The notes below the pieces were generated by a model. It made no database searches. It was not told the origin of the DNA and worked only from the letters and a program-made list of their open reading frames with translations. A stretch of 64,000 bases of DNA from Streptomyces sp. FIT100 (GTDB taxonomy: Bacteria; Actinomycetota; Actinomycetes; Streptomycetales; Streptomycetaceae): assembly GCF_024584805.1 (NCBI RefSeq), contig NZ_CP075715.1, positions 6,233,526-6,297,525 of the forward strand. The letters run 5' to 3'. Both the position numbers and the translations under genes were made by a program. Every line of letters begins with the position of its first letter. The stretch's first letter is position 1. Of the stretch, positions 33,975 to 43,400 are shown in pieces.

Positions 33975-36308
33975 CTACTTGTTCAGCACGGCGGTCCGTG
34001 TGGCACCGCCGGCCGTGCCCGTGTCGATCCGCAGTCTGATCTGGCCGGACAGGGACAGCACGGTCACCCCGGGCCCCGGAGTGGCGGAGACGTAGCCGGA
34101 GCGCGCGATGGTCACATCGACGGTGCTGTGGGCGCGGGTCGGGTCGGAGACGCCCACGGTCAGCGTTCCGCCCTGCTCGCGCATGACGACCGAGGCTGCG
34201 TTCTTGTCGACCGTGATGGGGCCGGCGCTGCCCGCGGCGAAGAAGTTCGCCATCGTGATGCCGAGGCCGGAATGGCTCACCGCCTGCACGTCGGCGGTGT
34301 TGGCCAGCACGCTCACGGTGGGCGCCGACGCCCGCGCCGCCGTCTGGGCGGCGGTGAAGCCCGGCAGCAGGACATAGGCGTAGCCGGCGCCCGCCGGATT
34401 GGTCCCGTGGTCGCGCTGCAACAGCACGTACTGGCGGGTGTCGGGAGTCGTGGGCCCGCTCGCGTTGACCGCGCTCCAGCTCCCGGTGAGATTGCTGCGG
34501 TATGCCCCGATCGTCATGCCGCCGGGGAAGACATAGCCTGCCACGCCGTCGATGTGCGCCCATTGCGCCGCGCTGAACGACCCGGACCAGCCCCCGGTGT
34601 TGGGCTGGACGGTGCCGTCGACGGTCAGCGCGGCCGTCGTCCTGCGGTTCTCGATGATCGTGTTGATGTACCGGCTGTCCGTGGAGGTGATCCCCGCACC
34701 GAGAGCCGCCACGCAGTCGTCGAAGCAGAACCATGACTTGCGCGCGTTGAGCGTGACCCTCAGTCCGTCCAGGTTGAGCCCGACCGCGCCGTACGCCCCC
34801 TGGACGACGGCCCCACCGGCCCAGGCGGCGGCCGAGCGGTCGGAGGCCCCCTCGCTGTCGGCGAAGTCCTTCAGATCGACCGTGGTGCCGGGCAGCTTCT
34901 TGGCGAAGACGGTGTTCCAGAAGGCGTCGTTGTACTGGGCGGGATCGTTGTCGAGGTAGAGCTGGGCCATGCCCTCGGCGGTGTGCCAGCCGTGCTTGTT
35001 CTCGCCGTTGATGGACTCGTAGTACGCGGTGCGCTTCGAGCACATGGAGATTGAGTACGACCAGCTCGGGCGGTGGTGCACGACCCGGTCCATCTCGGGG
35101 AACTGCCGGTGCCCGACGGCCTGCGCCGCCTCGGGGACACCGCTGTCGTCCAGTACGGACTTGGCGCGGCGGATCGAGGCGACGTCCCCCTTGGCCGTGA
35201 TCGGCCAGGCCGTGTTCCGTCCCAGCCAGCGTTTTGCGATGCCGCGCAGTTCCGCCGCCCGGGCGGGGTCCGTGCCCGCGGTCGCCGTGGCGAGGTCGAG
35301 GAGGACGAGCGCGGCCGCGTTGCCGTCGGCGGCGTCGGGTTCGTCGGCGCGGGAGATCGCCCGGCCGCGTACGGAGTCGAACATCAGCCCGTTGCGGACG
35401 AACGGGGTGATCGCCGTCGTCGCGGAGTCGTAGACGTTCCGCACGCCCGGATCGGTCACCGTCCAGGGCGAGCCGGCGAGCAGGTTCAGCAGCGTCCCGA
35501 TGCCGGCGAAGTGGACGATGCCGTAAGTGCCGTTGTAGGCCCTGCCGTTGTGGAAGACGTACGACCCGCTCGGGTACAGGCCGTCTCCCGAGGTCGCGTA
35601 CGGGAACAGGGTGGTCAGCGCCGTGGCCGCCTCGCCGATCTTCGCGGAGTTGCCCTGGAGCGCGCCGCGGACGGTGTAGATGCGGCACATGTCGGCCAGA
35701 TTGGCGCCGGTGGCGACGCCGCCGAGGGTGACGTCCGGGTCGAAGTGGTCGATCGAGGCGCAGTACGCGGAGATCTGGGCGGACGACAGCGACGGGTACA
35801 CCAGGGTCGCCGCGTCGGCCAGATGGGACGGTGCGCCGATGTTCCAGTCCCAGCCGTTGCCGAAGACCGCCTGTCCGGGCCTGTAGATGCCGTTGGCCAG
35901 GAAGGAGAGGCCGTCGGCGATCTGGGTGGCGAGGACCGTGTCCCCGCTCTGGGACGTGCCGGGGGTGGCCTGGGCCAGGGCCATGGTCCTGAGCCGTCCG
36001 AAGCTGGCGGTCACGTTCGCGGACGGGTGGGACGGTCCCAGGGGCAGGTCGGGCCACAGCTCGGTGCGGCCCGTGTTCGTCTGCAGTGTCGAGCGGTGGC
36101 CCTGGGCCCTTGTACCGAGGCTGCCGAGCGCGGTGGCGTAGGCGGGGTCGGCAGGGTTTATCGCCCCGCCGGTCAGCCGCTCGGCCCAGCGGGTGCGCAG
36201 ATCGGCGTAGGCGTCGGCCGCGTACGCCTGCTGGGCGGGGAGGAGTACGGCGCTCGCGCCGGCTCCGGCGAGGGCCATGAAGGCGCGGCGGGACATGTGG
36301 TGCTTCAT
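33975..36308 (-). CDS. Exported polysaccharide lyase family 8 protein
   Basis: A 777-residue lyase of the hyaluronate/chondroitin/xanthan lyase family. The N-terminus is a Tat signal (SRRAFMALAGAGASAVLLP, cleaved after AYA). Catalytic features in order: FGNGWDWNIGAP, the Asn in VATGANLADMCR, His and Tyr in VFHNGRAYNGTYG, Arg in RGRAISR and Glu in NGENKHGWHTAEG. It cleaves a uronic-acid-containing polysaccharide outside the cell by beta-elimination. It follows the ABC permeases in the operon, so its unsaturated oligosaccharides are probably imported by them. A paralogue lies at 43607-46006. Confidence 0.92.
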   Translation of the reverse strand: MKHHMSRRAFMALAGAGASAVLLPAQQAYAADAYADLRTRWAERLTGGAINPADPAYATALGSLGTRAQGHRSTLQTNTGRTELWPDLPLGPSHPSANVTASFGRLRTMALAQATPGTSQSGDTVLATQIADGLSFLANGIYRPGQAVFGNGWDWNIGAPSHLADAATLVYPSLSSAQISAYCASIDHFDPDVTLGGVATGANLADMCRIYTVRGALQGNSAKIGEAATALTTLFPYATSGDGLYPSGSYVFHNGRAYNGTYGIVHFAGIGTLLNLLAGSPWTVTDPGVRNVYDSATTAITPFVRNGLMFDSVRGRAISRADEPDAADGNAAALVLLDLATATAGTDPARAAELRGIAKRWLGRNTAWPITAKGDVASIRRAKSVLDDSGVPEAAQAVGHRQFPEMDRVVHHRPSWSYSISMCSKRTAYYESINGENKHGWHTAEGMAQLYLDNDPAQYNDAFWNTVFAKKLPGTTVDLKDFADSEGASDRSAAAWAGGAVVQGAYGAVGLNLDGLRVTLNARKSWFCFDDCVAALGAGITSTDSRYINTIIENRRTTAALTVDGTVQPNTGGWSGSFSAAQWAHIDGVAGYVFPGGMTIGAYRSNLTGSWSAVNASGPTTPDTRQYVLLQRDHGTNPAGAGYAYVLLPGFTAAQTAARASAPTVSVLANTADVQAVSHSGLGITMANFFAAGSAGPITVDKNAASVVMREQGGTLTVGVSDPTRAHSTVDVTIARSGYVSATPGPGVTVLSLSGQIRLRIDTGTAGGATRTAVLNK

Positions 36309-36368
36309 GGTTGCTCCTTGTGGTGGACGGCGTTGTCCTCGGGAGGGCGAACGTGAAGCGATCGAGGG

Positions 36369-37295
36369 CTACTTGACCGCGCCGGTCGTCAGACCGGACT
36401 TCCAGTACTTCTGCAGCGAGAGGAAGAGGGCGACGACGGGGATCAGGGAGACCACCGAGCCGACCATGATCATCGGATAGAGCTCGGGATGGGCCGCGGC
36501 TTCCATGAACCAGCCGTAGATACCGAGGCTGAGCGGGTAGAGCTCGTGGTCGGACAGCATCAGCAGCGGGGTGTAGAAGTCGTTCCAGATGCCGTTGAAC
36601 GACAGCAGCAGGAGCGTCATGAAGGGGGAACGCATCGTCGGCAGGGCGATACGCAGGAAGATCGCGAACTCGCCGGCTCCGTCCATCCGCGCCGCTTCGA
36701 CGATCTCGTCCGGCACATGGCTGCTGCTGAACACCCGCGACATGTACAGCCCGAAGGGGAGGAAACCGAACATCGACGGAAGCAGCATCCCCCAGTACGT
36801 GTTGGTCGCCCCGATCTCCGAGCCCAGCAGATAGATGGGCATGGCGAGGACCGTCATCGGGACCATGGTGGCCATCAGCACGACGCCGAAGAATTTGCCC
36901 TTGGCGGGGAAGGTGAACTTGTCGAAGGCGTAGCCGCCCAGGAGGCAGACGAACGCGCAGATCATGCCGCCGCCCAGAGCGTAGACCAGGCTGTTGAGCA
37001 TCCATCGCACGATGATCCCGTCGCCGTACGCGAAGGTGTACTCGATGTTCTCCCACAGCCGGAACGTGCCGAATTCGAAGCCTCCGGTACGGACCATGTC
37101 CTGGCGGTCCTTGGTTGCCGCGAACAGCAGCCAGGTGACCGGCAGAAATGTGTAGACGATCCCGAGCGCCAGGATCCCGTTGACCACCAGCCTGTTGAGG
37201 GCCAGGGGCACCGGGCGGGGCCGGCCGTGCGGCGGGACGGGCCCGGCCGGTGGCGAGGCGGGCGCGGTGGCAGGGGCGGTGACGGTGGCGCTCAC
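36369..37295 (-). CDS. Sugar ABC transporter permease (MalG type)
   Basis: A 308-residue inner-membrane permease with six hydrophobic segments and the EAA loop VPDEIVEAARMDGAGEFAIFLRIALP that contacts the ATPase. The C-terminus QKYWKSGLTTGAVK is typical of CUT1 carbohydrate importers. The GTG start overlaps the stop of the MalF-type permease (GTGA at 37292-37295) and has GAGGAGG upstream. No ATPase gene is present in the cluster; Streptomyces CUT1 importers usually share the MsiK ATPase encoded elsewhere. Confidence 0.94.
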   Translation of the reverse strand: MSATVTAPATAPASPPAGPVPPHGRPRPVPLALNRLVVNGILALGIVYTFLPVTWLLFAATKDRQDMVRTGGFEFGTFRLWENIEYTFAYGDGIIVRWMLNSLVYALGGGMICAFVCLLGGYAFDKFTFPAKGKFFGVVLMATMVPMTVLAMPIYLLGSEIGATNTYWGMLLPSMFGFLPFGLYMSRVFSSSHVPDEIVEAARMDGAGEFAIFLRIALPTMRSPFMTLLLLSFNGIWNDFYTPLLMLSDHELYPLSLGIYGWFMEAAAHPELYPMIMVGSVVSLIPVVALFLSLQKYWKSGLTTGAVK

Positions 37296-38194
37296 GCCGT
37301 CCTCCTCTTCGTCAGGCGGTGCCCGGCGTAGCAGGCGAGACCGATGGCGGCGGCGAACACGAGCGAGGTGGCGGCGGCGTAGCCGTAGTCCTTGAGATTG
37401 AAGGCCCGGTTGTAGATGAACAGGACCGGGGTCCACTCGAAGGTGACCGTCCGGGTCTGCTGCCTCAGCAGCAGAGGGCCGGCGAACATCTGGAACGAGG
37501 CGATCACGTTGAAGACCGCGACCATGCCGATCGCGCCCCGGATCAGCGGCACCTTGACCGACAGGGCGGTGCGGACCGCTCCGGCCCCGTCGATGGTGGC
37601 GGCCTCGATCAGCTCGCGGGGGATCGCCTGGAGCGCGGCGAAGAAGATCACCGTGGCGTAGCCGGCGCCGAGCCACACGGTGATGTTGGCGATGGCGGCC
37701 ACGACCGCGTAGTCGTTGCCGAGGCTCCAGGGCAGGCCAAGCCTGTCGAAGGCGTCGACGACCGGGCTGATCCCGGGTGTGTAGAGGTAGACCCAGATGA
37801 TGGTGGCGATGACCCCGGGGATCACGTGCGGCGCGTACAGCGCGAGCTGGAAGAACTGCTTGGCCCGCGCGTAGACGGAGTCGAGCAGCAGGGCCATGAG
37901 CACGCCCGCGCCGATCATCACGGGCACGTAGATCAGGCAGTAGAGCAGGGGGATGCGGAAGCTCTTCCAGAACGCCGTGTCGACCAGTGCCTTCTGGAGG
38001 TTGTCCAGCCCCACGAACACGTTCGTGGTGCCGCCGAAGCCGAGTCCCGAGCTCTCCTCGTGGAAGAGGCTCAGCCAGGCCGTGTAGGCGAGCGGCGCGA
38101 TCAGGCACAGCAGGAACATCACGTAGAAGGGGGCGAGGAACAGCGCGGCGGGGCGGTGTTGTCGCTGGGTCACACCGGCTCGGGAGCGGGGCAC
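37292..38194 (-). CDS. Sugar ABC transporter permease (MalF type)
   Basis: A 300-residue permease with six transmembrane segments, starting LFLAPFYVMFLLCLIAPLAYTAWLS, and the EAA loop IPRELIEAATIDGAGAVRTALSVKVPL. It pairs with the overlapping MalG-type permease to form the channel of a CUT1 importer. The GTG at 38194 is chosen because AGGAGG (38204-38209) then lies eight bases upstream; a GTG at 38203 would overlap that ribosome binding site. Confidence 0.94.
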   Translation of the reverse strand: MPRSRAGVTQRQHRPAALFLAPFYVMFLLCLIAPLAYTAWLSLFHEESSGLGFGGTTNVFVGLDNLQKALVDTAFWKSFRIPLLYCLIYVPVMIGAGVLMALLLDSVYARAKQFFQLALYAPHVIPGVIATIIWVYLYTPGISPVVDAFDRLGLPWSLGNDYAVVAAIANITVWLGAGYATVIFFAALQAIPRELIEAATIDGAGAVRTALSVKVPLIRGAIGMVAVFNVIASFQMFAGPLLLRQQTRTVTFEWTPVLFIYNRAFNLKDYGYAAATSLVFAAAIGLACYAGHRLTKRRTA

Positions 38195-38315
38195 GGAGGG
38201 CACCTCCTGTCTTGGTCGATGCGTGGACTCGATGCGTGGACTCGATGCGCGGAGCGTGTGGAGCCCCGGGTGGCCGGTCCGATACGGAAGCCGGTCACCC
38301 GGGGAGACATGGGTG

Positions 38316-39614
38316 CTACTGCGCGACCTTCAGGCCGCGGTTCTTCAGGTCCGCCACCGTCGCGGTCTCGGCCGGCGCGAAGATCTCGCTGAGCCTGATG
38401 TCACCGGCCTTGACCTTGCCCATCGCGTCCGCGAGCCGGGTGTCGGTGGTGGCGGTGGGGGAGTACGCCCAGTCGGACGGCATGGTCTTGAGCGCCTCGC
38501 GTGCCACGGCGTGGATGTCCTGGCCACCGAAGTAGGCCGGATCGAAGGTGCTGGACGCGGCCTCGGCCAGCTCCGGGTTGGCGGGCAGCGTGCTGCTCGT
38601 GCCCTCGGCGAGGCGGGCCTTGACCGCCTCGGGCGTGGTGGTCGCCCAGGTGATGAACTCCACTGCGGCGTCGACGTTCTTGGCGCCCTCGGGTACGACG
38701 AACGAGGTGCCGCCGAACATGGCCGAGGCGGGTGTTCTGTCCCAGGTGGGCAGCGGCGCCACGGCCCACTTGCCGGACTGGTCGGGCTGACCGGTCTTCA
38801 TGTAGCCGCCGGCCCAGATGCCGGAGACCTCGGTGAGGATCCTGCCGTCGACCTTCTGCTTGGTCAGGGCCTCGCCCTCGCTCGCGTCCAGGAGCTTCCT
38901 GTCGGCCAGGTCGTCCCAGTAGTCGGCGACCTTGTGGGAGATCTCGTTGTCGATGTCGACCTTCCACGTGCCGCCGTCGGCGGAGAACCACGTGGCGCCG
39001 GCCTGCCAGCACATTGCGGTGATCAGGTTGGCGTCGAGGTTCGCGGGGGCGAGACTGAGACTCTTGTCCGCCTTCTTGACCTTCTCGGCGGCGGCCTTGA
39101 AGTCGTCCCAGGTCTTCGGGACCTCGATGCCGTACTTCTCGAAGAGGTCCTTTCGGTAGAACATCACCATCACGCCGGCGTCGTTCGGCACGCCCCAGAC
39201 CTTGTCGCCGAGCGTGACCAGCTGCCGGACGGATTCGGGGAACTTCGCCTTCACGGTCTCGCCCACCTGGGCACTGATGTCCTCCAACTCACCCTGTGCG
39301 GCGTGCTTGGGCAGCTGGTTGTACTGGAGGACGGCGATGTCGGGGGCGTTGCCCGCCTTCACGGCGTTGGGGATCTTGGTGTCGTTGTCGGGCACCTCCT
39401 CCAACTTCACCTGGATGTCCTTGTGCGACTTGTTGAAGGCTTCGACGATCTCGCGCGAGCCCTTGGTGCCGGCCCACAGGGTGAGGTGGGTGACCGCCGG
39501 CTTGTCCCCCGACGCGTCCTTCCCGGACGAGTCGGAACCGCCGCACGCCGTGGCGAGCAGGGAGAGCGAGGCGACGACCGCCGCACAGGCGGTTCTCCGA
39601 AGTGACGTGCGCAT
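38316..39614 (-). CDS. Sugar ABC transporter substrate-binding lipoprotein
   Basis: A 432-residue extracellular binding protein. MRTSLRRTACAAVVASLSLL is the signal peptide, and LATAC places the lipid-modified cysteine at C24. The mature protein has the family features HLTLWAGTKGSREIVEAFN, DIAVLQYNQLP and GVPNDAGVMVMFYRKDLFEKYGIEVPKTWDDF. It captures the oligosaccharide for the two permeases downstream. AAGGAG lies eight bases before the ATG. It follows the GH29 gene in the same operon with a 43-base gap. Confidence 0.94.
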   Translation of the reverse strand: MRTSLRRTACAAVVASLSLLATACGGSDSSGKDASGDKPAVTHLTLWAGTKGSREIVEAFNKSHKDIQVKLEEVPDNDTKIPNAVKAGNAPDIAVLQYNQLPKHAAQGELEDISAQVGETVKAKFPESVRQLVTLGDKVWGVPNDAGVMVMFYRKDLFEKYGIEVPKTWDDFKAAAEKVKKADKSLSLAPANLDANLITAMCWQAGATWFSADGGTWKVDIDNEISHKVADYWDDLADRKLLDASEGEALTKQKVDGRILTEVSGIWAGGYMKTGQPDQSGKWAVAPLPTWDRTPASAMFGGTSFVVPEGAKNVDAAVEFITWATTTPEAVKARLAEGTSSTLPANPELAEAASSTFDPAYFGGQDIHAVAREALKTMPSDWAYSPTATTDTRLADAMGKVKAGDIRLSEIFAPAETATVADLKNRGLKVAQ

Positions 39615-39657
39615 GGTGATGGCTCCTTGGTGAGTGGTGATGCCGATCCGGGGGATG

Positions 39658-40935
39658 TCAGGAGTCGTGGAGGACGAGTTCGACGACCGGGACGGCCACA
39701 TCCGGTCGCTGGACGGGAAGTTCGAGAGTGAGCGTGCTACCGGCGCCGTCCGCCGGGGGCTCGTCGCGGCGCACCTCGGAGTGGTCGGCGAGGAACCGCG
39801 CGTACCGCACCTTGCCCGCGAGTCCGGGCAGCCGGACGTGCTTCATCGGCCAGGTGAAGAGGTGCAGGTAGAGGCGGTCGCCGCGCTGGGTGTAACGGCA
39901 GCCGTCCGGTGCCTCGTACGTGCTGGGCCCCGCGTCGTGGATCGCGGAGGAGTGCAGCCGCATCCACGCGCCGATCTCACGCAGGGTGCGCGCCGCCCGC
40001 TGATCGATCTCGCCGCGGGCGTTGGGGCCCACGTTGAGCAGCAGGTTGCCGTCCTTGGAGACGGCGTCGACGAGCATCCGGACCAGCAGCTCGGCCGGCT
40101 TGTCGTCGAGGTTGTCCCGGTCGTAGCCCCAGCTGCCGTTCAGGGTGTGGCATGCCTCCCACACGACGGGGTGCCCGTCGACCAGGACCGGACCGGCCGG
40201 CTGGTACTGCTCGGCGGTGGTGAAGTCCGCGCTGCCCGGCAGGTCGAGGCGGTCGTTGAGCAGGATGTCCGGCTGGAGGGAGCGAACGGTCTCCACGAGC
40301 CGCTCCGACCGCCACGCCGCCCGGCCCTTGCCGTCGGATATCGGCTGCTCGTAGATGTCGTGATCGGGGTAGGAGAAGTCGAACCACATGATGTCGATGC
40401 CGCCGTACCGCGTGAGCAGCTCCCGCACCTGGCCGTTCAGGTGGTCGGCGTACCGGCCCATGTCCCGGCCGGTGTCGGCGGACCTGGCCGCCGTGTCGTC
40501 GCGCTGCGGATGGTGGGAGTCGACGGTGAAGTCGGGGTGGTGCCAGTCGATGAGGGAGTGGTAGAGGCCGATGCCGAGCCCGGCCGTGCGGAACGCCTCG
40601 ATGAACGGCCCGACCGCGTCCTTGCCGTGCGGGGTTCTGGTCACCTTGTAGTCGGTGAGGTCGCTGTCCCAGAGGCAGAAGCCCTCGTGGTGCTTGGTGG
40701 TGAGCACCGCGTACCGCATGCCCGCCTGCGTGGCGAGCTCCGCCCAGGCGCCCGGGTCGTACAGGTCGGCGTCGAAGTGGTCGAAGTAGGGCTGGTACTG
40801 CTGGTCGGTGAGGCGCTCGCGGTACTTGACCCACTCGTGGCGCGCGGCCGCCGAGTAGAGGCCCCAGTGGACGAAGAGGCCGAAGCGCCAGGACTGGAAG
40901 CGCCGCACCGATGCGGCGGGGGCACGTGGAGGCAT
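39658..40935 (-). CDS. GH29 alpha-L-fucosidase
   Basis: A 425-residue glycoside hydrolase family 29 protein. FGLFVHWGLYS, AVLTTKHHEGFCLWDS, GLYHSLIDWHHPDF and DIMWFDFSYPD are the core family strands; the Asp of MWFD is the expected nucleophile. It has no signal peptide, so it should act in the cytosol on imported oligosaccharides. AAGGAG lies six bases before the ATG at 40935. Its partners (PL8 lyase, importer) imply that the substrate contains both uronic acid and fucose. A truncated paralogue is at 46026-46694. Confidence 0.92.
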   Translation of the reverse strand: MPPRAPAASVRRFQSWRFGLFVHWGLYSAAARHEWVKYRERLTDQQYQPYFDHFDADLYDPGAWAELATQAGMRYAVLTTKHHEGFCLWDSDLTDYKVTRTPHGKDAVGPFIEAFRTAGLGIGLYHSLIDWHHPDFTVDSHHPQRDDTAARSADTGRDMGRYADHLNGQVRELLTRYGGIDIMWFDFSYPDHDIYEQPISDGKGRAAWRSERLVETVRSLQPDILLNDRLDLPGSADFTTAEQYQPAGPVLVDGHPVVWEACHTLNGSWGYDRDNLDDKPAELLVRMLVDAVSKDGNLLLNVGPNARGEIDQRAARTLREIGAWMRLHSSAIHDAGPSTYEAPDGCRYTQRGDRLYLHLFTWPMKHVRLPGLAGKVRYARFLADHSEVRRDEPPADGAGSTLTLELPVQRPDVAVPVVELVLHDS

Positions 40936-40961
40936 GACCGGCTCCTTGCCGAGGGCCGCCA

Positions 40962-41996
40962 TCAGGCGATCGAGGGAAGGTCGTCGACGGCGATCTCGCC
41001 GAGCAGTGGCTCGCCCAGCACGAAGCGGCCCACCTCGGCGACGGCGAACTCGCCCAGCAGCCTGAGCTCGCTGCCGAGCGCCCCGGCGATGTGCGGCGTG
41101 ACGAAGACATTGGGCAGCGCGAAGAGGGAGTGGTCCGCGGGGAGCGGCTCGGGGTCGGTGACGTCCAGGACGGCGTCGATGCGCCCGGAGCGGCCCGGGT
41201 GCCCTGCGCAGTGGCGGCCCAGGGCCTCGGTGTCGACCAGGCCGCCGCGTGCGGTGTTGATCAGGACCGCCCCGTCGCGCATCAGGCCGAGCCGCCGGTC
41301 GTCGATCATGTGCCGGGTCTCGGGGAGCAGCGGGGCGTGCAGGGTGACGATGTCGGCGCGGGGCAGCAGGTCGTCGAGATCGGTGAGCTCGGCTCCCAGG
41401 GCCCGTGCGCCGGCCGGGTCCAGGTGCGGGTCGGCGACCAGCAGCCGGAAGCCGTGCGGCCGCAGCAGTTCCAGGACGAGCCGGCCGATCCTGGATGCGC
41501 CCACGACGCCGACGGTGCGTTCCGTGTTGCCGGTGTCGGAGCTGGTGGGGTAGGCCCGGAAGCCGTCGTCCGGGTAGCTGGCGGCCAGGGCGAAGGCGCG
41601 CTTCCCGGCGAGCAGTACGGCGGCCAGGGTGTACTGCGCGACCGGCAGGGCGTTGGCGTTGGCGGCGGAGGAGACCCGCAGAGTGCGCCCCCAGCGGTCC
41701 TCCGGGATCCCGAGCCCCTTCACGCTGCCCGCGGCGTGGATGACCGCCCGCAGCCGCGGCGCCATGGCGAGGGTCTTCTCGTCGAGCGGAGGACAGCCCC
41801 AGCTGGAGACGAGCACCTCCGCGCGGGCGAGAGCCGTCGCGGCGCGCGGATCGCTGAAGTCGTCGACGGCGCGCGTCGGGTCGAGCCGGAGGAGTGAGCC
41901 CAGCCGGGAACGGAGGTCCGCGGGCAGCACCTCCTCGACGAGATCGGGGTGCATCGCCAGGAGTCCTTGAGGGCGCCTCGGGGTCGGAGAAGACAC
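40962..41996 (-). CDS. D-isomer-specific 2-hydroxyacid dehydrogenase family protein
   Basis: A 344-residue NAD-dependent dehydrogenase. The Rossmann site is VGVVGASRIGRLVLELL, followed by VADPHLDPAGARALGAE. The catalytic Arg is in LINTARGGLVDTEAL, the Glu in DVTDPEPLP and the His in TPHIAGALG. It is the first gene of the sugar operon and probably oxidises or reduces a sugar-derived hydroxyacid, perhaps from fucose or a uronic acid; the substrate is not known. The GTG at 41996 has AAGGA seven bases upstream, and a later ATG (VAMHPD region) is an alternative. Confidence 0.9.
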   Translation of the reverse strand: MSSPTPRRPQGLLAMHPDLVEEVLPADLRSRLGSLLRLDPTRAVDDFSDPRAATALARAEVLVSSWGCPPLDEKTLAMAPRLRAVIHAAGSVKGLGIPEDRWGRTLRVSSAANANALPVAQYTLAAVLLAGKRAFALAASYPDDGFRAYPTSSDTGNTERTVGVVGASRIGRLVLELLRPHGFRLLVADPHLDPAGARALGAELTDLDDLLPRADIVTLHAPLLPETRHMIDDRRLGLMRDGAVLINTARGGLVDTEALGRHCAGHPGRSGRIDAVLDVTDPEPLPADHSLFALPNVFVTPHIAGALGSELRLLGEFAVAEVGRFVLGEPLLGEIAVDDLPSIA

Positions 41997-42058
41997 GGCA
42001 GCATCCTTGCAACGGTCTGGAAAAGGTTTGCGCGCCGGAAAACTAAGAGCATCAGTGA

Positions 42059-42101
42059 GATCTGGTCAAGACCTCAGACGTGTCTCGCCGTTGACCAGAT
42101 C
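42059..42101. promoter_or_regulatory. Long inverted repeat in the sugar-operon promoter region
   Basis: GATCTGGTCAA (42059-42069) and TTGACCAGATC (42091-42101) are perfect 11-bp inverted repeats whose centres are 32 bp, three helical turns, apart. The GGTCAA/TTGACC halves recur in a compact palindrome at 43508-43523 ahead of the second PL8 gene. The simplest candidate to bind both is the DeoR/LacI-hybrid regulator encoded between them. Confidence 0.6.
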
Positions 42102-42133
42102 CCGGCGGCTTCAACCTTGCGGTCCAGGCGGTT

Positions 42134-42143
42134 AAACGTTTGC
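42134..42143 (+). promoter_or_regulatory. Candidate LacI operator of the sugar operon
   Basis: AAACGTTTGC contains the perfect palindrome AAACGTTT and matches the site ahead of the lacI-type gene at 33929-33938 in nine of ten positions. It lies about 140 bases upstream of the first gene of the operon. Confidence 0.5.
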
Positions 42144-42260
42144 GCAGATCAGGACTTGTGCAGTCATGCTGACGCCCAGCCGGGCCGGTTGTCGGCCCAG
42201 CGGGCCCAGCCGGACCAGCCGGACCCGCTCCAGGGCTCAGCCGCTCAGGCGTTCAGCCGC

Positions 42261-43361
42261 TCAGCCGTTCAGTCGGACCGCGGTGGAGGCCCGGACATGG
42301 AGCGCGGGTGAGAGCAGCACTTCCTGCGGGACGGCGGACACCTGATCCGCCGGCTCGCCGCGCAGCCGCCGTACGAGCAGGGTCACGGCGGTACGTCCGA
42401 GTGCGAGCCGCGGTGGTTCCACCGCCGTCAGAGGGATCTCGGCCAGCGCCGCGAGCTCGTCGTCGTAGTCCACGACGGCGAGCAGGTCCGGGACGAAGAG
42501 CCCACGGGCGCGGGCCCGTTGCACCAGAAGGGCCGTCTCTTCGTCGGGATGGGCGACAGCGGCGGTGGAGCCGGAGTCGACGACGGCGTCGAGAAACGCC
42601 TCCACGCCCTCCGTGCTGCCCGGCTGGTGGTCGACCACGCGGGGTGCGTCACAGGCGAGGCCGAAGAGGCCGGTCACGTTGTCGAAGCCCTGGCGGATCC
42701 CGTCACTTGTCGCGCTCCCCGTCGTCAGCAGGGCGATCCGCCGGTGGCCCAGCGCAACCAGATGGCGCAGCGCCTGGACCGTCCCCCGCACGTGGTCGGT
42801 CGCCACGAAGTCAAGGTGGTCCAGGGGGACGGCCGGATGAGGCCGGCGCTCCACGACGACGGCCGGGACGGGGAGCTCGCCCATCCAGTCCAGCGCCCTG
42901 CCGACGCGGGCGAAGGGATGACTGGGGGTCAGGAGCAGGCCGTCGACTCCACTGTCGAGCAGCCGCTCGACATGGGCGCGGTCGGCCTCCAGGTCGTAGC
43001 CGGACACGGCGACGACGAGTCGCGCGTCCAGGGACTCCGCCGCCGTACGCGCGCCGTGGATCACCTGGCGGAAGTAGTACGTGGCCGTCGGCACGACCAT
43101 GCCCAGCGTCAGTGGCCCGGTGTCGTGGCAGCGGTCGGCGGCCGACTGCGGTCTCAGGGGTCTCAGGGCGGCGGCCCTGGGGCGGGGGAGCGCGGCGCCG
43201 CCGTGAGTGCGGGAGAGCATCCCCCGCTCGGCCAGGGCCGCGAGATCCCTGCGGATCGTCATCGGTGTGACGCCCAGCTCCTCGGCGAGGTCCCGGGCGC
43301 GCACCGAGCCGCGGCGGCGGAGTTCACGCAGGATGGCCTCCTGGCGCAGGTTCAGCTGCAC
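42261..43361 (-). CDS. DeoR-type HTH / LacI-type sensor hybrid regulator
   Basis: A 366-residue regulator. The N-terminus is a DeoR winged helix (RQEAILRELRRRGSVRARDLAEELGVTPMTIRRDLAALAERGMLSRTHGG, residues 5-55). The rest is a LacI-type periplasmic-binding sensor (LGMVVPTATYYFRQVIHGARTAAE, VDGLLLTPSHP, LVALGHRRIALLTTG, RLALGRTAVTLLVRRLRGE). Normal DeoR proteins carry an isomerase-like sensor, so this is the hybrid class. The GTG at 43361 has GGAGGG four bases upstream. It is divergent from the second PL8 gene and probably represses it in response to a sugar. Confidence 0.9.
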   Translation of the reverse strand: MQLNLRQEAILRELRRRGSVRARDLAEELGVTPMTIRRDLAALAERGMLSRTHGGAALPRPRAAALRPLRPQSAADRCHDTGPLTLGMVVPTATYYFRQVIHGARTAAESLDARLVVAVSGYDLEADRAHVERLLDSGVDGLLLTPSHPFARVGRALDWMGELPVPAVVVERRPHPAVPLDHLDFVATDHVRGTVQALRHLVALGHRRIALLTTGSATSDGIRQGFDNVTGLFGLACDAPRVVDHQPGSTEGVEAFLDAVVDSGSTAAVAHPDEETALLVQRARARGLFVPDLLAVVDYDDELAALAEIPLTAVEPPRLALGRTAVTLLVRRLRGEPADQVSAVPQEVLLSPALHVRASTAVRLNG

Positions 43362-43400
43362 GGGCCCTCCCGTTCGCGGTCCGGTGGGTTGGCGGGGAAT

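Noticed and set aside
33823..37056. Long minus-strand frame overlapping the PL8 lyase and permease in another register
   Set aside because: Shifted frame of real genes; the lyase and permease motifs are all in the called frames.
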